Source of the DNA: Tahibacter harae
Lineage (GTDB): Bacteria; Pseudomonadota; Gammaproteobacteria; Xanthomonadales; Rhodanobacteraceae
Assembly (NCBI RefSeq): GCF_024437735.1
Contig: NZ_JANFQO010000002.1
Location: forward strand, 400,524-464,523
DNA length: 64,000 nt
Direction: 5' to 3'
In this document: piece after piece, positions 1-8,662 of the stretch
Layout of the letters: each line of letters starts with the position of its first letter
How positions within the stretch are numbered: the first letter of the stretch is position 1
Notes under the pieces: generated by a model
The model's input: the letters and a program-made list of their open reading frames with translations, nothing else
The model's database searches: none
What the model was told of the DNA's origin: nothing
Position numbers and translations under genes: made by a program

Positions 1-1210
<1,210 letters not shown>

Positions 1211-1333
1211 CGGGATTCCAGGGTTCTGACGCCGGTTTCGTGCAGCGGCGGCGCCCTTCCGGGCCCGCGCCGAAAATAACGCGCAAGCATACCACAGAAC
1301 CGGCCCGGACCGGCACTGGAAGCCCTTGGTTTG

Positions 1334-3502
1334 CTACGGTTTTTTGCTCGCGGCGGCGGCGCCCAGCGCGGCCAGCTCCTCGGCCAGCAGCACCGGCACT
1401 TCGGCCGCCTCGAACTGGCGCGCGAACAGCGGCACGGCAAAATGCAGCTGTTCGGCCCGGCGTGCGAACACATAGGCCAGCTGCAGGCGCGAGAACGCGC
1501 GGCGTATGGCCTCGACCTCGATCGCCGCATGCGGACGCAGCAGTTCCACCATGTCGGCCAGACTGGTGGCTCCCCGGGCCGCGACGCGGTAGACCGCGAT
1601 GCGGTCCAGGCGCGAGGCCAGATCGTCGTGGCTGAGCCGGCCCCAGCCAGCCAGGGCGTCCAGCACGGCCTGGGAGCGCAGCGCCTGTTCCACGTCGGCG
1701 GCCTCGATCACGCCGCCGCCGTCCAGCCCTTCCAGGCATTCCTGGCACAGGATGGCGACCAGGTTGGCGCGGCGGCCGCTCTGCTCGACGATGCGCCCGA
1801 CCAGGGCCGGATCGGCAAAACGCAGGTTGAGCACGCCCAGCGGCACGGTCGCCAGTTCGCGGCAGGCCTCCTCTTCCAGACCGCCGACGCTGATGACCTC
1901 GCCGAAGTTGCGCAGCGGCGACTGATAATCCAGCGCGGCCGCGGCGTACAGGTCCCAGAAGCCGGCCAGCAGGAAATGGCAGTGGCCTTCCTCCGACAGT
2001 GCGCGCAGCGCCGACAGCTCGGCATAGTCGCGCGCCGCATCGGCGCGGAAGAACGGATCGGCCTCGTCGATCAGCAGCAGCAGGCGCTTGCCGCCCTGCT
2101 GGCGCACCAGCTCGGCGACGATGGTGGAAAGATCGCTGTCCAGCGGCAGACCGCTCTGCGCCGCCAGGCGCGGCAGCAGGCGGTGGTCGCGCAGCACCAC
2201 ATAGATGCAGGCCAGGCGCGGGTGATCGCGCAAGCGCCGCTCTATCGCTTTCATCAGGCTGGTCTTGCCCAGCTGGCGGCCGCCGACCAGCAAGTAGTTC
2301 GACGGCTCGCGCTGAACCACCCGGGCCAGCAGCGATTCGCGGCCGAAGAAGCCCGAGGCGCGCGCGACGCCGCCGCGGGTCTGGTAGGGCGAAATGCGGC
2401 TGAGGCGCAGCTGGCGCGCGAGCTGGGCCAGCAGCAGGCCCAGCGGCTCGCGCTGCAGCAGCAAGCCGGTCAGCGTTTCCTGATCCAGGCAGACGTAGAG
2501 ATTGCCGCGGTCGATGCAAAGCCGGCGCAGGGCCGGTTCGGCCGCCGCATCGGCGCCGGCGATCAGCAGCACGTCCAGGCCGGTCTGGGCCTGGCGCAGA
2601 TGGCGCACCAGTTGCTCGCCGTCGGCCTGGGCCGGCACCAGCCACAAGAGGCAGCGTTCCAGCGATACCGGCATGTCGCCGGAAAATGTCCATTCGTAGA
2701 CTTTTCCGGGCAGATTCCAGCCGCTGCTGGGACTGCTGCGTGCCGCCACGCGCAGGGCGAGCAGGTCGGCGCGGCGGTCCTCGGGCAGCGCCGCATAGCC
2801 CAGGGCCTGCTTCCAGTCCGCCGCGCTGACGCCGGCCGCGGCCAGGGTATCGCGGCGGCGGCGCAGCCAGCCCAGGGCCGCGTCCAGCCGCGGCAGCAGG
2901 TGCAGCGGCATGCGCCTGAGACGCGCCGGATCGCGCTGCACCGGCGCCAGCAACGGATGGCGCCAGACCAGCAGCAGCCCCGCCGCCAGCAGAACCAGCA
3001 CTCCCATGACGATCAGCGAGAGCAACCAGCGGGTCAGGTCGGTGCTGTTGTCGCCGTCGCTGCGGCAGTTCATCGGCAGATAGCGCGACGGCAACGGCGG
3101 ATCGCCGGGACTGCACTGCCATTGCAGACCGTTCTGGCCGTAGCGGAAGGTCACGCGGCGGCCGCGCACTGCACGCTCCACGCGCGGGTCGTCGCGCACG
3201 GTGGCGACCAGCACATAGGGCTGGGCGACACTGAACTCGAACACCTGCCCCTGCAGCGGCACCTGCAGCACATCCAGGCTGGCCGGCCATTCCTCCTTGT
3301 CGAGGACGTAGTCGTTTATATGCAGGCGCACCACGTTCACTTCGCTCCAGCCCTGCGCCATCCAGGCGGCAGTCTGCGGCCGGGTCACTACCCAGCCGGC
3401 GAGCAGCGGATTCCACTGCGGCGCGATCAGCGCCGTGCCGAAGAACAGGGTGGCGGCAACGATGACGGCCAGGCGCAGCGCATAGCGCAAACGGGGATTC
3501 AT
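1334..3502 (-). CDS. Membrane AAA/STAND-like ATPase with pilin-like extracytoplasmic domain
   Basis: A 722-residue protein of unknown function. Visible order: transmembrane helix (about 9-27); an extracytoplasmic segment (about 28-157) with a C-terminal pattern W128-Q-C130 ... RYLPMNC146, resembling the disulfide-bounded loop that ends type IV pilins, preceded by a pilin-like EWPAS stretch (71-75); a second helix (about 159-180); a linker domain; then a P-loop ATPase. The ATPase has an FFGRE entry motif (385-389), Walker A GGRQLGKTS (407-415, K413) and Walker B LLLLIDEAD (D479, E480). FGRE plus this P-loop is typical of archaeal-type/STAND ATPases. The ATG at 3500-3502 overlaps the stop of the HTH gene upstream (ATGA), so the two are translationally coupled. 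Seen: both helices, P-loop, cysteines. Inferred: a pilin fold outside and a signalling ATPase inside, perhaps a phage or pilus sensor. A simple housekeeping ATPase is not excluded. Confidence 0.85.
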   Translation of the reverse strand: MNPRLRYALRLAVIVAATLFFGTALIAPQWNPLLAGWVVTRPQTAAWMAQGWSEVNVVRLHINDYVLDKEEWPASLDVLQVPLQGQVFEFSVAQPYVLVATVRDDPRVERAVRGRRVTFRYGQNGLQWQCSPGDPPLPSRYLPMNCRSDGDNSTDLTRWLLSLIVMGVLVLLAAGLLLVWRHPLLAPVQRDPARLRRMPLHLLPRLDAALGWLRRRRDTLAAAGVSAADWKQALGYAALPEDRRADLLALRVAARSSPSSGWNLPGKVYEWTFSGDMPVSLERCLLWLVPAQADGEQLVRHLRQAQTGLDVLLIAGADAAAEPALRRLCIDRGNLYVCLDQETLTGLLLQREPLGLLLAQLARQLRLSRISPYQTRGGVARASGFFGRESLLARVVQREPSNYLLVGGRQLGKTSLMKAIERRLRDHPRLACIYVVLRDHRLLPRLAAQSGLPLDSDLSTIVAELVRQQGGKRLLLLIDEADPFFRADAARDYAELSALRALSEEGHCHFLLAGFWDLYAAAALDYQSPLRNFGEVISVGGLEEEACRELATVPLGVLNLRFADPALVGRIVEQSGRRANLVAILCQECLEGLDGGGVIEAADVEQALRSQAVLDALAGWGRLSHDDLASRLDRIAVYRVAARGATSLADMVELLRPHAAIEVEAIRRAFSRLQLAYVFARRAEQLHFAVPLFARQFEAAEVPVLLAEELAALGAAAASKKP

Positions 3503-4812
3503 GCGCCGGCCTGGTCCCAGGCCGCGAGGATGCGCCGGCCGGCCTCGCGCACGGCTTCGCAGCGCCAGTGCAGCTGCGGCCCCTGCGGCGCGGCGCGCGC
3601 GGTGATGAGGTTGGCCCAGAACAGGCGCCGCAGCAGGCGGTCGATCAGGTAGGGCTGGGCCCGCCCCAGCGCCGGCTGCTCCAGCCAGGCGGCGATGCGG
3701 CCGCGGGCCTGGGCCTCGCCCAGCAGCGGCACGAAGCCTTCCCACAACCGTACGCTGCCCGCCAGGCACTCAGTCAGTTGGTGGTCCTCCAGGACGGTAT
3801 CGACGGCATGCAGGCTCAGCGCTTCATCGATCAGGGCGGGATGACCGCCGCATTCGCGCTCCAGCCGCGCCAGCAGGCCGGCGTCGACCCGTTCCGGCGG
3901 CAGCTTGCGCGCGGCCAGCGCGCGCAGCTCGGCCGCGCCCGGATCGGGCCAGTTTTCCACGCTGGCAATATTCAACAGCGACAGATCTCCACTCTGGTAC
4001 TTCAGCTCGGCCAGCGCCTCGCCGCCGCACAACATCAGGTGCAGGCGACCGCTGTACATCTCGCTCAGGCCGCGCAGGATGCCGGCCAGGGCCTCGCGCA
4101 GCGCGGCATCGCCCTGCTCGAAGCGGCTGACCAGGCAGAACACGCGCTCGCCGGCGGCCAGGCGTCGTTCCAGCGCGGCCTCGAAGGCGAAATCCGAATC
4201 CACACCGGCGAAACCGCACTGGGCGCCGATCGCGGCGAAATAGCCGCGCACATCGGCTTCCACACTGTAGGGCGGACGTATGTGCAGCACCGCGCCGGCG
4301 CCGTAGACCGGCTGTGCGCTGGCCAGCAGCGCATCGCGGAACGGCGGCTGGCCCCAGTGGGCCTGGCTCAGCAGCAACAGTATGGGATACGGCGCCAGGC
4401 GCTGCAGCCGCTCGAACAGCCCGGCGATGTAGTCCGCATAGGGCTGGCCCGGGGCCTGTCCGCCGACCGGGTATTCCGGCTCGAAACCGGCGGCCTGCAG
4501 CAGGCGGTCGGTCTCGGCCTCGCTCAGGCGCAGGTAGCGCGCGCAGTCCACCAGCTTGTGGCGATGCTTGCGGCTGGGCTGGGACAGGCCGTGGCGCCAA
4601 TTGTTGACCGCTTCGCGGCTCATGCCGATCTCGGTCGCCACGCCCGAGGCGCTGGCGCGGATACGGCGCATGTAGGCGGTCAGCAGATCGGCGAAATCCT
4701 CGGACATGGCGGCGGGGTCGGACACGGGGGGAGCGCGCACGCTACGCGGCTGGTCGGCAAAGTCAAACAGGCGCGCCGCCGCCGCCGGCCACCCGGTCAC
4801 GTTCCTTCCCAT
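3499..4812 (-). CDS. HTH protein with P-loop-less ATPase-like domain
   Basis: A 437-residue cytoplasmic protein. A XRE/Cro-like helix-turn-helix lies at about residues 52-75 (GVATEIGMSREAVNNWRHG), followed by a helical segment. The remainder looks like the ATPase core of its neighbour: hydrophobic strands ILLLLSQ, RVFCLVSR and LHLMLCGG, a KYQSGDLSLLNI stretch comparable with DYQSPLRNF of the downstream ATPase, and a C-terminal winged-helix-like part. No Walker A is present, so it may bind DNA and heterodimerise with the ATPase rather than hydrolyse ATP. The chosen ATG (4810-4812) has AGGGGG about 8 nt upstream; an upstream in-frame ATG at 4869 lacks such a site. Its 3' end overlaps the membrane ATPase gene by 4 bp. 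Probable regulator of its own operon; see the palindrome at 4906-4922. Confidence 0.85.
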   Translation of the reverse strand: MGRNVTGWPAAAARLFDFADQPRSVRAPPVSDPAAMSEDFADLLTAYMRRIRASASGVATEIGMSREAVNNWRHGLSQPSRKHRHKLVDCARYLRLSEAETDRLLQAAGFEPEYPVGGQAPGQPYADYIAGLFERLQRLAPYPILLLLSQAHWGQPPFRDALLASAQPVYGAGAVLHIRPPYSVEADVRGYFAAIGAQCGFAGVDSDFAFEAALERRLAAGERVFCLVSRFEQGDAALREALAGILRGLSEMYSGRLHLMLCGGEALAELKYQSGDLSLLNIASVENWPDPGAAELRALAARKLPPERVDAGLLARLERECGGHPALIDEALSLHAVDTVLEDHQLTECLAGSVRLWEGFVPLLGEAQARGRIAAWLEQPALGRAQPYLIDRLLRRLFWANLITARAAPQGPQLHWRCEAVREAGRRILAAWDQAGA

Positions 4813-4905
4813 CGCCCATTCCCCCTGCCCTGCGGCGTTGCAGAAATTCTCGCCGCGTCCCGTATTCACAGGAAGACGGCAGTTGTCCGGCGCGCTCCGC
4901 GTTCG

Positions 4906-4922
4906 CTTGACACGGCGTCAAG
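4906..4922. promoter_or_regulatory. Palindromic candidate operator overlapping a TTGACA box
   Basis: CTTGAC-ACGGC-GTCAAG: perfect 6-bp arms around a 5-bp spacer, whose positions 2 and 4 also pair. It lies between the divergent HTH gene (start 4812) and cupredoxin gene (start 4977). The left arm contains TTGACA (4908-4913), a consensus -35 for the plus strand, although the -10 17 bp on is poor. Its size fits a dimeric HTH protein. Binding by the adjacent regulator is an inference. Confidence 0.5.
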
Positions 4923-4976
4923 TCTTGCCTTGAACCGCGCTACCGCGCTTTTCCCACCCACCACGAGGATCACCGC

Positions 4977-5435
4977 ATGAACGCCCTACGTCCGCGTCAT
5001 CTGCTCGCCTGCGCCCTGCTCCTGCTGCCGCTGGCCGCCGGTGCCGGCACGCCCACCACGTTCGCCGTCAGCGCCGGCAGTTTTTCCGCCTGGACCATCG
5101 ACGGCCAGGCCAATCCGCCGCTGACCCTGGAACGCGGCCGCACCTATGTCTTCGACCTCACCGGCGTGTCGGCGGTGCATCCGTTCAACATCAACACCAG
5201 CAACACCACCGGCAACGGTGCGCGCTACAACAGCGGCGTGACCAACAACGGCGCCACCGGCAACACCGACATCACCTTCGTGGTGCCGCTGGATGCGCCG
5301 GCCAGCCTGCACTACAACTGCGGCAACCACGCCGCCATGAACGGTGCGATCACGGTGGTCGACCCGGTCGTGGATCCCGTCTTCGCCAACGGCTTCGAGC
5401 TGGGCGCGGGCCGGCCGGGCAAGTCCTCGCGCTGA
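4977..5435 (+). CDS. Secreted cupredoxin-like protein with VFANGFE tail
   Basis: A 152-residue exported protein. A signal peptide covers about residues 1-22 (Leu/Ala-rich core ending AAGAG). The body is cupredoxin/plastocyanin-like: an early His (VHPFNIN) and a C-terminal cluster YNCGNHAAMNG supplying Cys, His and Met in the order of a type 1 copper site. It may bind copper and carry electrons outside the cytoplasm. The tail DPVFANGFEL, followed by a Gly/Arg/Lys/Ser-rich end, resembles the C-terminal motif of the giant protein at 40182-57656. The start has GAGGA 7 nt upstream. It is divergent from the HTH/ATPase pair and may share its palindrome. Copper binding is inferred from motif order; the tail function is unknown. 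Confidence 0.85.
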   Translation: MNALRPRHLLACALLLLPLAAGAGTPTTFAVSAGSFSAWTIDGQANPPLTLERGRTYVFDLTGVSAVHPFNINTSNTTGNGARYNSGVTNNGATGNTDITFVVPLDAPASLHYNCGNHAAMNGAITVVDPVVDPVFANGFELGAGRPGKSSR

Positions 5436-5444
5436 GGTGCAAAC

Positions 5445-5474
5445 GAAGAAGGCGGCCGACCGGCCGCCTTCTTC
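5445..5474. terminator. Bidirectional hairpin terminator
   Basis: A perfect 14-bp inverted repeat (5445-5458 with 5461-5474) around a 2-nt centre lies between the converging cupredoxin and glutathione peroxidase genes. The arms start and end with GAAGAA/TTCTTC, giving a short U-rich end in both directions. Confidence 0.8.
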
Positions 5475-5497
5475 GGGTGCTTTTCCGCTGCGGGACT

Positions 5498-5980
5498 TCA
5501 GCCGAGCACGTCGGCCAGTTCCTTCTCTATCTTTTCCGGCGTATCGGTAGGCGCGTAGCGCTTGACCACATGGCCTTCGCGATCGACCAGGAACTTGGTG
5601 AAATTCCACTTCACCGCCTCGGTGCCGAGAAAGCCTGCCTTCTCGCTCTTGAGCCACTTGTACAGCGGATGCGCCTTGTCGCCGTTGACGTCGATCTTGG
5701 CGAACAGCGGAAAGCTCACGTCATAGGTGAGCGAGCAGAAATTGCGGATCTCGTCGGCGTCGCCCGGCTCCTGGTGGCCGAACTGGTCGCAGGGAAAGCC
5801 CAGCACTACCAGGCCTTCGTCCTTGTGCTTGCGGTACAGGGCTTCCAGGCCGGTGTACTGCGGCGTGAAGCCGCACTTGGACGCCACGTTGACGATCAGC
5901 AGCGCCTTGCCGCGGTAGGCCTTGAGCGGTTGCTCGTCGCCGTCCAGCGTGGTGGCGGAAAAGTCGTACGCAGTAGTCAT
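5498..5980 (-). CDS. Glutathione peroxidase family thiol peroxidase
   Basis: A 160-residue protein of the length usual for bacterial Gpx/BtuE enzymes, which reduce hydroperoxides with thioredoxin or glutathione. The peroxidatic cysteine is Cys36 in NVASKCGFTPQY. The family block GFPCDQFGHQEPG and the WNFTKF block supply the Gln and Trp of the catalytic tetrad. Cysteine replaces selenocysteine, as usual in bacteria. No signal peptide, so cytoplasmic. The ATG at 5978-5980 has GAGGTG about 6 nt upstream. It lies 76 bp downstream of slyD on the same strand; a shared transcript is possible. Confidence 0.95.
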   Translation of the reverse strand: MTTAYDFSATTLDGDEQPLKAYRGKALLIVNVASKCGFTPQYTGLEALYRKHKDEGLVVLGFPCDQFGHQEPGDADEIRNFCSLTYDVSFPLFAKIDVNGDKAHPLYKWLKSEKAGFLGTEAVKWNFTKFLVDREGHVVKRYAPTDTPEKIEKELADVLG

Positions 5981-6056
5981 GCTTCACCTCGTTGAGGACA
6001 GACGACGCCTGGCGCAGCAGCGGAGGACGCGCCGGCGCGTTCTCCGCCCGGCCGAA

Positions 6057-6539
6057 TCAGTGGTGATGACCGCCCGGACCGTGCACATGGCCGTGCATCA
6101 GTTCTTCCGACGTGGCTTCGCGCACGTCGGTGATCTCGATGGCGAAATGCAGGGCCTGGCCGGCCAGCGGATGGTTGCCGTCGATGGTGACGGTATCGCC
6201 GTCCACCGCGGTCACGGTAACCGACATCGGCCCCTGCGGACCGTTGGCGTGGAACTGCATGCCGGGTTCGATGGTATCCACGCCCTGGAAGGCGGCGCGC
6301 GGCACTTTCTGGATCAGGCCGGCGTGATGCGGGCCGTAGCCTTCTTCCGGCGCGACCACGACATTGAAGGTGTCGCCGGCGCGCTTGCCCGTCATCTCGC
6401 GCTCCAGGCCCGGCACGATGTTGCCGGCGCCGTGGAGGTAGGCCAGCGGCTCGCGCCCGCTGGAGGAATCGATGACTTCGCCCTGCTCATTGGTCAGGGT
6501 GTAGTGAAACGCGGCGACACAGCGCTCGGCAATCTGCAT
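6057..6539 (-). CDS. slyD: FKBP-type peptidyl-prolyl isomerase, SlyD-like
   Basis: A 160-residue cytoplasmic FKBP of the SlyD type: prolyl isomerase with chaperone activity and, in several species, a nickel-delivery role. The N-terminal FKBP half (FHYTLTNEQGEVIDSS ... YLHGAGNIVPGLE) is interrupted by the insert-in-flap domain, then resumes with NHPLAGQALHF. The C-terminus is histidine-rich (HGHVHGPGGHHH), a metal-binding tail shorter than in E. coli. The ATG at 6537-6539 starts directly at the family N-terminus; only a weak purine-rich stretch precedes it. glutathione peroxidase lies downstream and dctA upstream, all on the minus strand. Confidence 0.95.
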   Translation of the reverse strand: MQIAERCVAAFHYTLTNEQGEVIDSSSGREPLAYLHGAGNIVPGLEREMTGKRAGDTFNVVVAPEEGYGPHHAGLIQKVPRAAFQGVDTIEPGMQFHANGPQGPMSVTVTAVDGDTVTIDGNHPLAGQALHFAIEITDVREATSEELMHGHVHGPGGHHH

Positions 6540-6629
6540 GAAATTCTCGGAATGGCGCCCGGAACGGGCAGGAAGCCGGGCCAGCCCGGCGGCGGCGGAA
6601 GAATGCAGGCGAAACCCCGGGGTTTCAAG

Positions 6630-7934
6630 TCAGCCCGCGGCGGGCGCCGGCGCGGCGCCGTCCAGCGTGTCCTCCACCGGGCCGCGCTCAAACGCCGCGT
6701 GCATGCGCGCATCGTCGCGCAGGCCTTCCCAGCGCGCGACCACCATGGTCGCCACACCGTTGCCAATCAGGTTGGTGATGGCGCGCGCTTCGGACATGAA
6801 GCGGTCCACGCCCAGCACCAGGGCCACGCCTTCCACCGGCACCTTGCCGTTGAGCGCCGCCAGGGTCGCGACCAGGGTGGTGAAGCCCGCGCCGGTCACA
6901 CCGGCCGCGCCCTTGGAGGTGAGCAGCAGCACGCCGATCAGGACCAGTTCGTCGCGCAGGCTCAGCTGCACGCCCACAGCCTGGGCGATGAAGATGGCCG
7001 CCATGGTGAGGTAGATGCAGGTGCCGTCCAGATTGAAGGAATAGCCGGTGGGCAGCACCAGCCCGACCACGGAACGGTCGCAGCCGGCCTGTTCCAGCCG
7101 CACCAGCATGCGCGGCAGGGCCGATTCGGACGAGGACGTACCCAATACCAGCATGAGTTCGCGCCGGATGAAGACGAGAAATTTCCACAACGAGAAACCG
7201 GACAGCCGCGCCACCACGCCCAGCACCACGAACACGAACAGGAAACAGGTCAGATAGACCGCCAGCAGCAGCCAGCCCAGCGAGACCAGCGCATCCACGC
7301 CGAAGCGGCCTATCGAGAAAGCCATCGCGCCGAAAGCACCTATGGGCGCGGCGCGCATGATGATGGCGACGATCTTGAACAGCACATGGGCGATCTCGTC
7401 GCACAGGTCCAGCACGCGCCGCCCGGCCGCGCCGCTGCGGGTCAGGGCGATGCCGAACAGCACCGCGACGAACAGTACCTGCAGCAGGTCGGCGCCGACG
7501 AAGGCCGAGACCAAGGTGTCCGGAATGATGTTGAGCAGAAAGGCGACGACGCTCTGGTGCTCGGCCGCGTCGACATAGACGCCGACTTTCTTCGCATCCA
7601 GCTGCGCCGGATCGACGTTCATGCCGGCGCCGGGCTGGGCCAGATTGGCCACGCACAGGCCTATGACCAGGGCCAGCGTGGTCAACACCTCGAAATACAC
7701 CAGCGCCTTGACGCCGATGCGGCCGGCGTGGCGCAGCTCGCCCATGCGCGCCATGCCGACGACGATGGTCAGGAAGATCACCGGTCCTATGACCATCTTG
7801 ACCAGCTTGATGAAGCCATCGCCCAGCGGGCGCATGGCCTCGCCGTACAGCGGCCAGAAATACCCCAGCAGCACGCCGGCCACGACCGCGGCCAGCACCT
7901 GGACATACAGATTCTTGTAGGCGTCGCGCCACAT
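6630..7934 (-). CDS. dctA: C4-dicarboxylate:cation symporter, DctA type
   Basis: A 434-residue inner-membrane protein of the DAACS family, which imports succinate, fumarate, malate or acidic amino acids with Na+ or H+. The start ([20 protein letters not shown]) is typical of DctA, as are [16 protein letters not shown], the serine-rich hairpin motif [24 protein letters not shown] and the helix 8 stretch [12 protein letters not shown]. The length matches DctA. The ATG at 7932-7934 has GGGAGG about 9 nt upstream. DctA rather than GltP is chosen from the N-terminus and motif wording; the substrate is not shown by the sequence. Confidence 0.95.
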   Translation of the reverse strand: MWRDAYKNLYVQVLAAVVAGVLLGYFWPLYGEAMRPLGDGFIKLVKMVIGPVIFLTIVVGMARMGELRHAGRIGVKALVYFEVLTTLALVIGLCVANLAQPGAGMNVDPAQLDAKKVGVYVDAAEHQSVVAFLLNIIPDTLVSAFVGADLLQVLFVAVLFGIALTRSGAAGRRVLDLCDEIAHVLFKIVAIIMRAAPIGAFGAMAFSIGRFGVDALVSLGWLLLAVYLTCFLFVFVVLGVVARLSGFSLWKFLVFIRRELMLVLGTSSSESALPRMLVRLEQAGCDRSVVGLVLPTGYSFNLDGTCIYLTMAAIFIAQAVGVQLSLRDELVLIGVLLLTSKGAAGVTGAGFTTLVATLAALNGKVPVEGVALVLGVDRFMSEARAITNLIGNGVATMVVARWEGLRDDARMHAAFERGPVEDTLDGAAPAPAAG

Positions 7935-8024
7935 GTTTTTCGGCCTCCCCTGGGCAGGCCGAGGCTAGCCGGAAATTCCGGCGGACGGAACGGTGCGCGG
8001 GCCTGGCCGCGTCACGCGCGCAAT

Positions 8025-8052
8025 AAAAAACCCCGGATGTTTCCATCCGGGG
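8025..8052 (-). terminator. Rho-independent terminator of the cold-shock gene
   Basis: A 9-bp stem CCCCGGATG/CATCCGGGG (8031-8039 with 8044-8052) with a 4-nt loop. On the minus strand it is followed by a run of six T (complement of 8025-8030). It sits just after the csp stop and before dctA. Confidence 0.9.
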
Positions 8053-8100
8053 TCTTTCGGTAAACCGTGATCCGCGAGGATCAGCTCACCCGAGCTTGCT

Positions 8101-8310
8101 TCAGATCACCTGGACCTGGTCGGCCTGCATGCCCTTCTGGCCCTGCACGGCGATGAAGCTCACGCGCTGACCTTCCTGCAGGGTCTTGAAGCCGGTGCCC
8201 TGGATGGCGCGGAAGTGCACGAACAGATCGGCGCCGCTTTCCGGGGTGATGAAACCAAAGCCCTTGGCGTCGTTGAACCACTTGACGGTGCCAGTCTGAC
8301 GATTCGACAT
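8101..8310 (-). CDS. Cold-shock-domain RNA chaperone (CspA family)
   Basis: A 69-residue single-domain cold-shock protein that binds single-stranded RNA/DNA and melts mRNA structure. It carries RNP1 KGFGFI and RNP2 DLFVHF, the start [19 protein letters not shown], and ends in QADQVQVI. The ATG at 8308-8310 has GGAG 8 nt upstream; the frame stays open further upstream, but that part is leader, not protein. Regulation is probably through the long 5' leader (next entry). Several Csp paralogues usually exist per genome, so no letter is assigned. Confidence 0.95.
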   Translation of the reverse strand: MSNRQTGTVKWFNDAKGFGFITPESGADLFVHFRAIQGTGFKTLQEGQRVSFIAVQGQKGMQADQVQVI

Positions 8311-8503
8311 ACTCTTAACTCCATGAAACGATTTGGGAAAATCACGATCGCGGTGAATCCGGACCGAGACTGAGGTTGCAGGGAGCAAGCAGGGCGAATC
8401 GATGAAGCGGATCCACTCGGGATCAACCGCATCAGGCCACAATTTACCGTGACCCAGGCAAACACAGTGCCGCGAAGATACTCGTATTTCACATTCCTGC
8501 CAA
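8311..8503 (-). promoter_or_regulatory. csp promoter and ~158-nt 5' leader
   Basis: On the minus strand, TTGGCA (complement of 8498-8503), a 17-bp spacer and TATCTT (complement of 8475-8480) form a good sigma70 promoter. Transcription would start near 8468, giving a leader of about 158 nt. The E. coli cspA leader is about 160 nt and acts as a cold-sensing RNA switch. A similar role here is inferred from length and context only. Confidence 0.6.
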
Positions 8504-8529
8504 TAGGTTCAGGAACACTTTTGATGCCT

Positions 8530-8586
8530 GGCCGCGAAACGCGGCCGGCGCGCCGACCAGCGTAGCGCTGAGGCCGCCTGGCGGCC
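8530..8586. repeat. Two GC-rich hairpins in a divergent intergenic region
   Basis: GGCCGCG-AAA-CGCGGCC (8530-8546) and GGCCGC-CTG-GCGGCC (8572-8586), with a small AGCG/CGCT palindrome between them. They lie between the csp promoter and the gene at 8663. They could be a REP-like element or leader structures; no second copy is evident in the window. Confidence 0.4.
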
Positions 8587-8662
8587 GCGGCCGCGTTCGC
8601 TCCTAACGCCGGCCTACGTTCTTCTTGTGCAGAATGAACCGGCCTGCCTACGGAGATCCACC

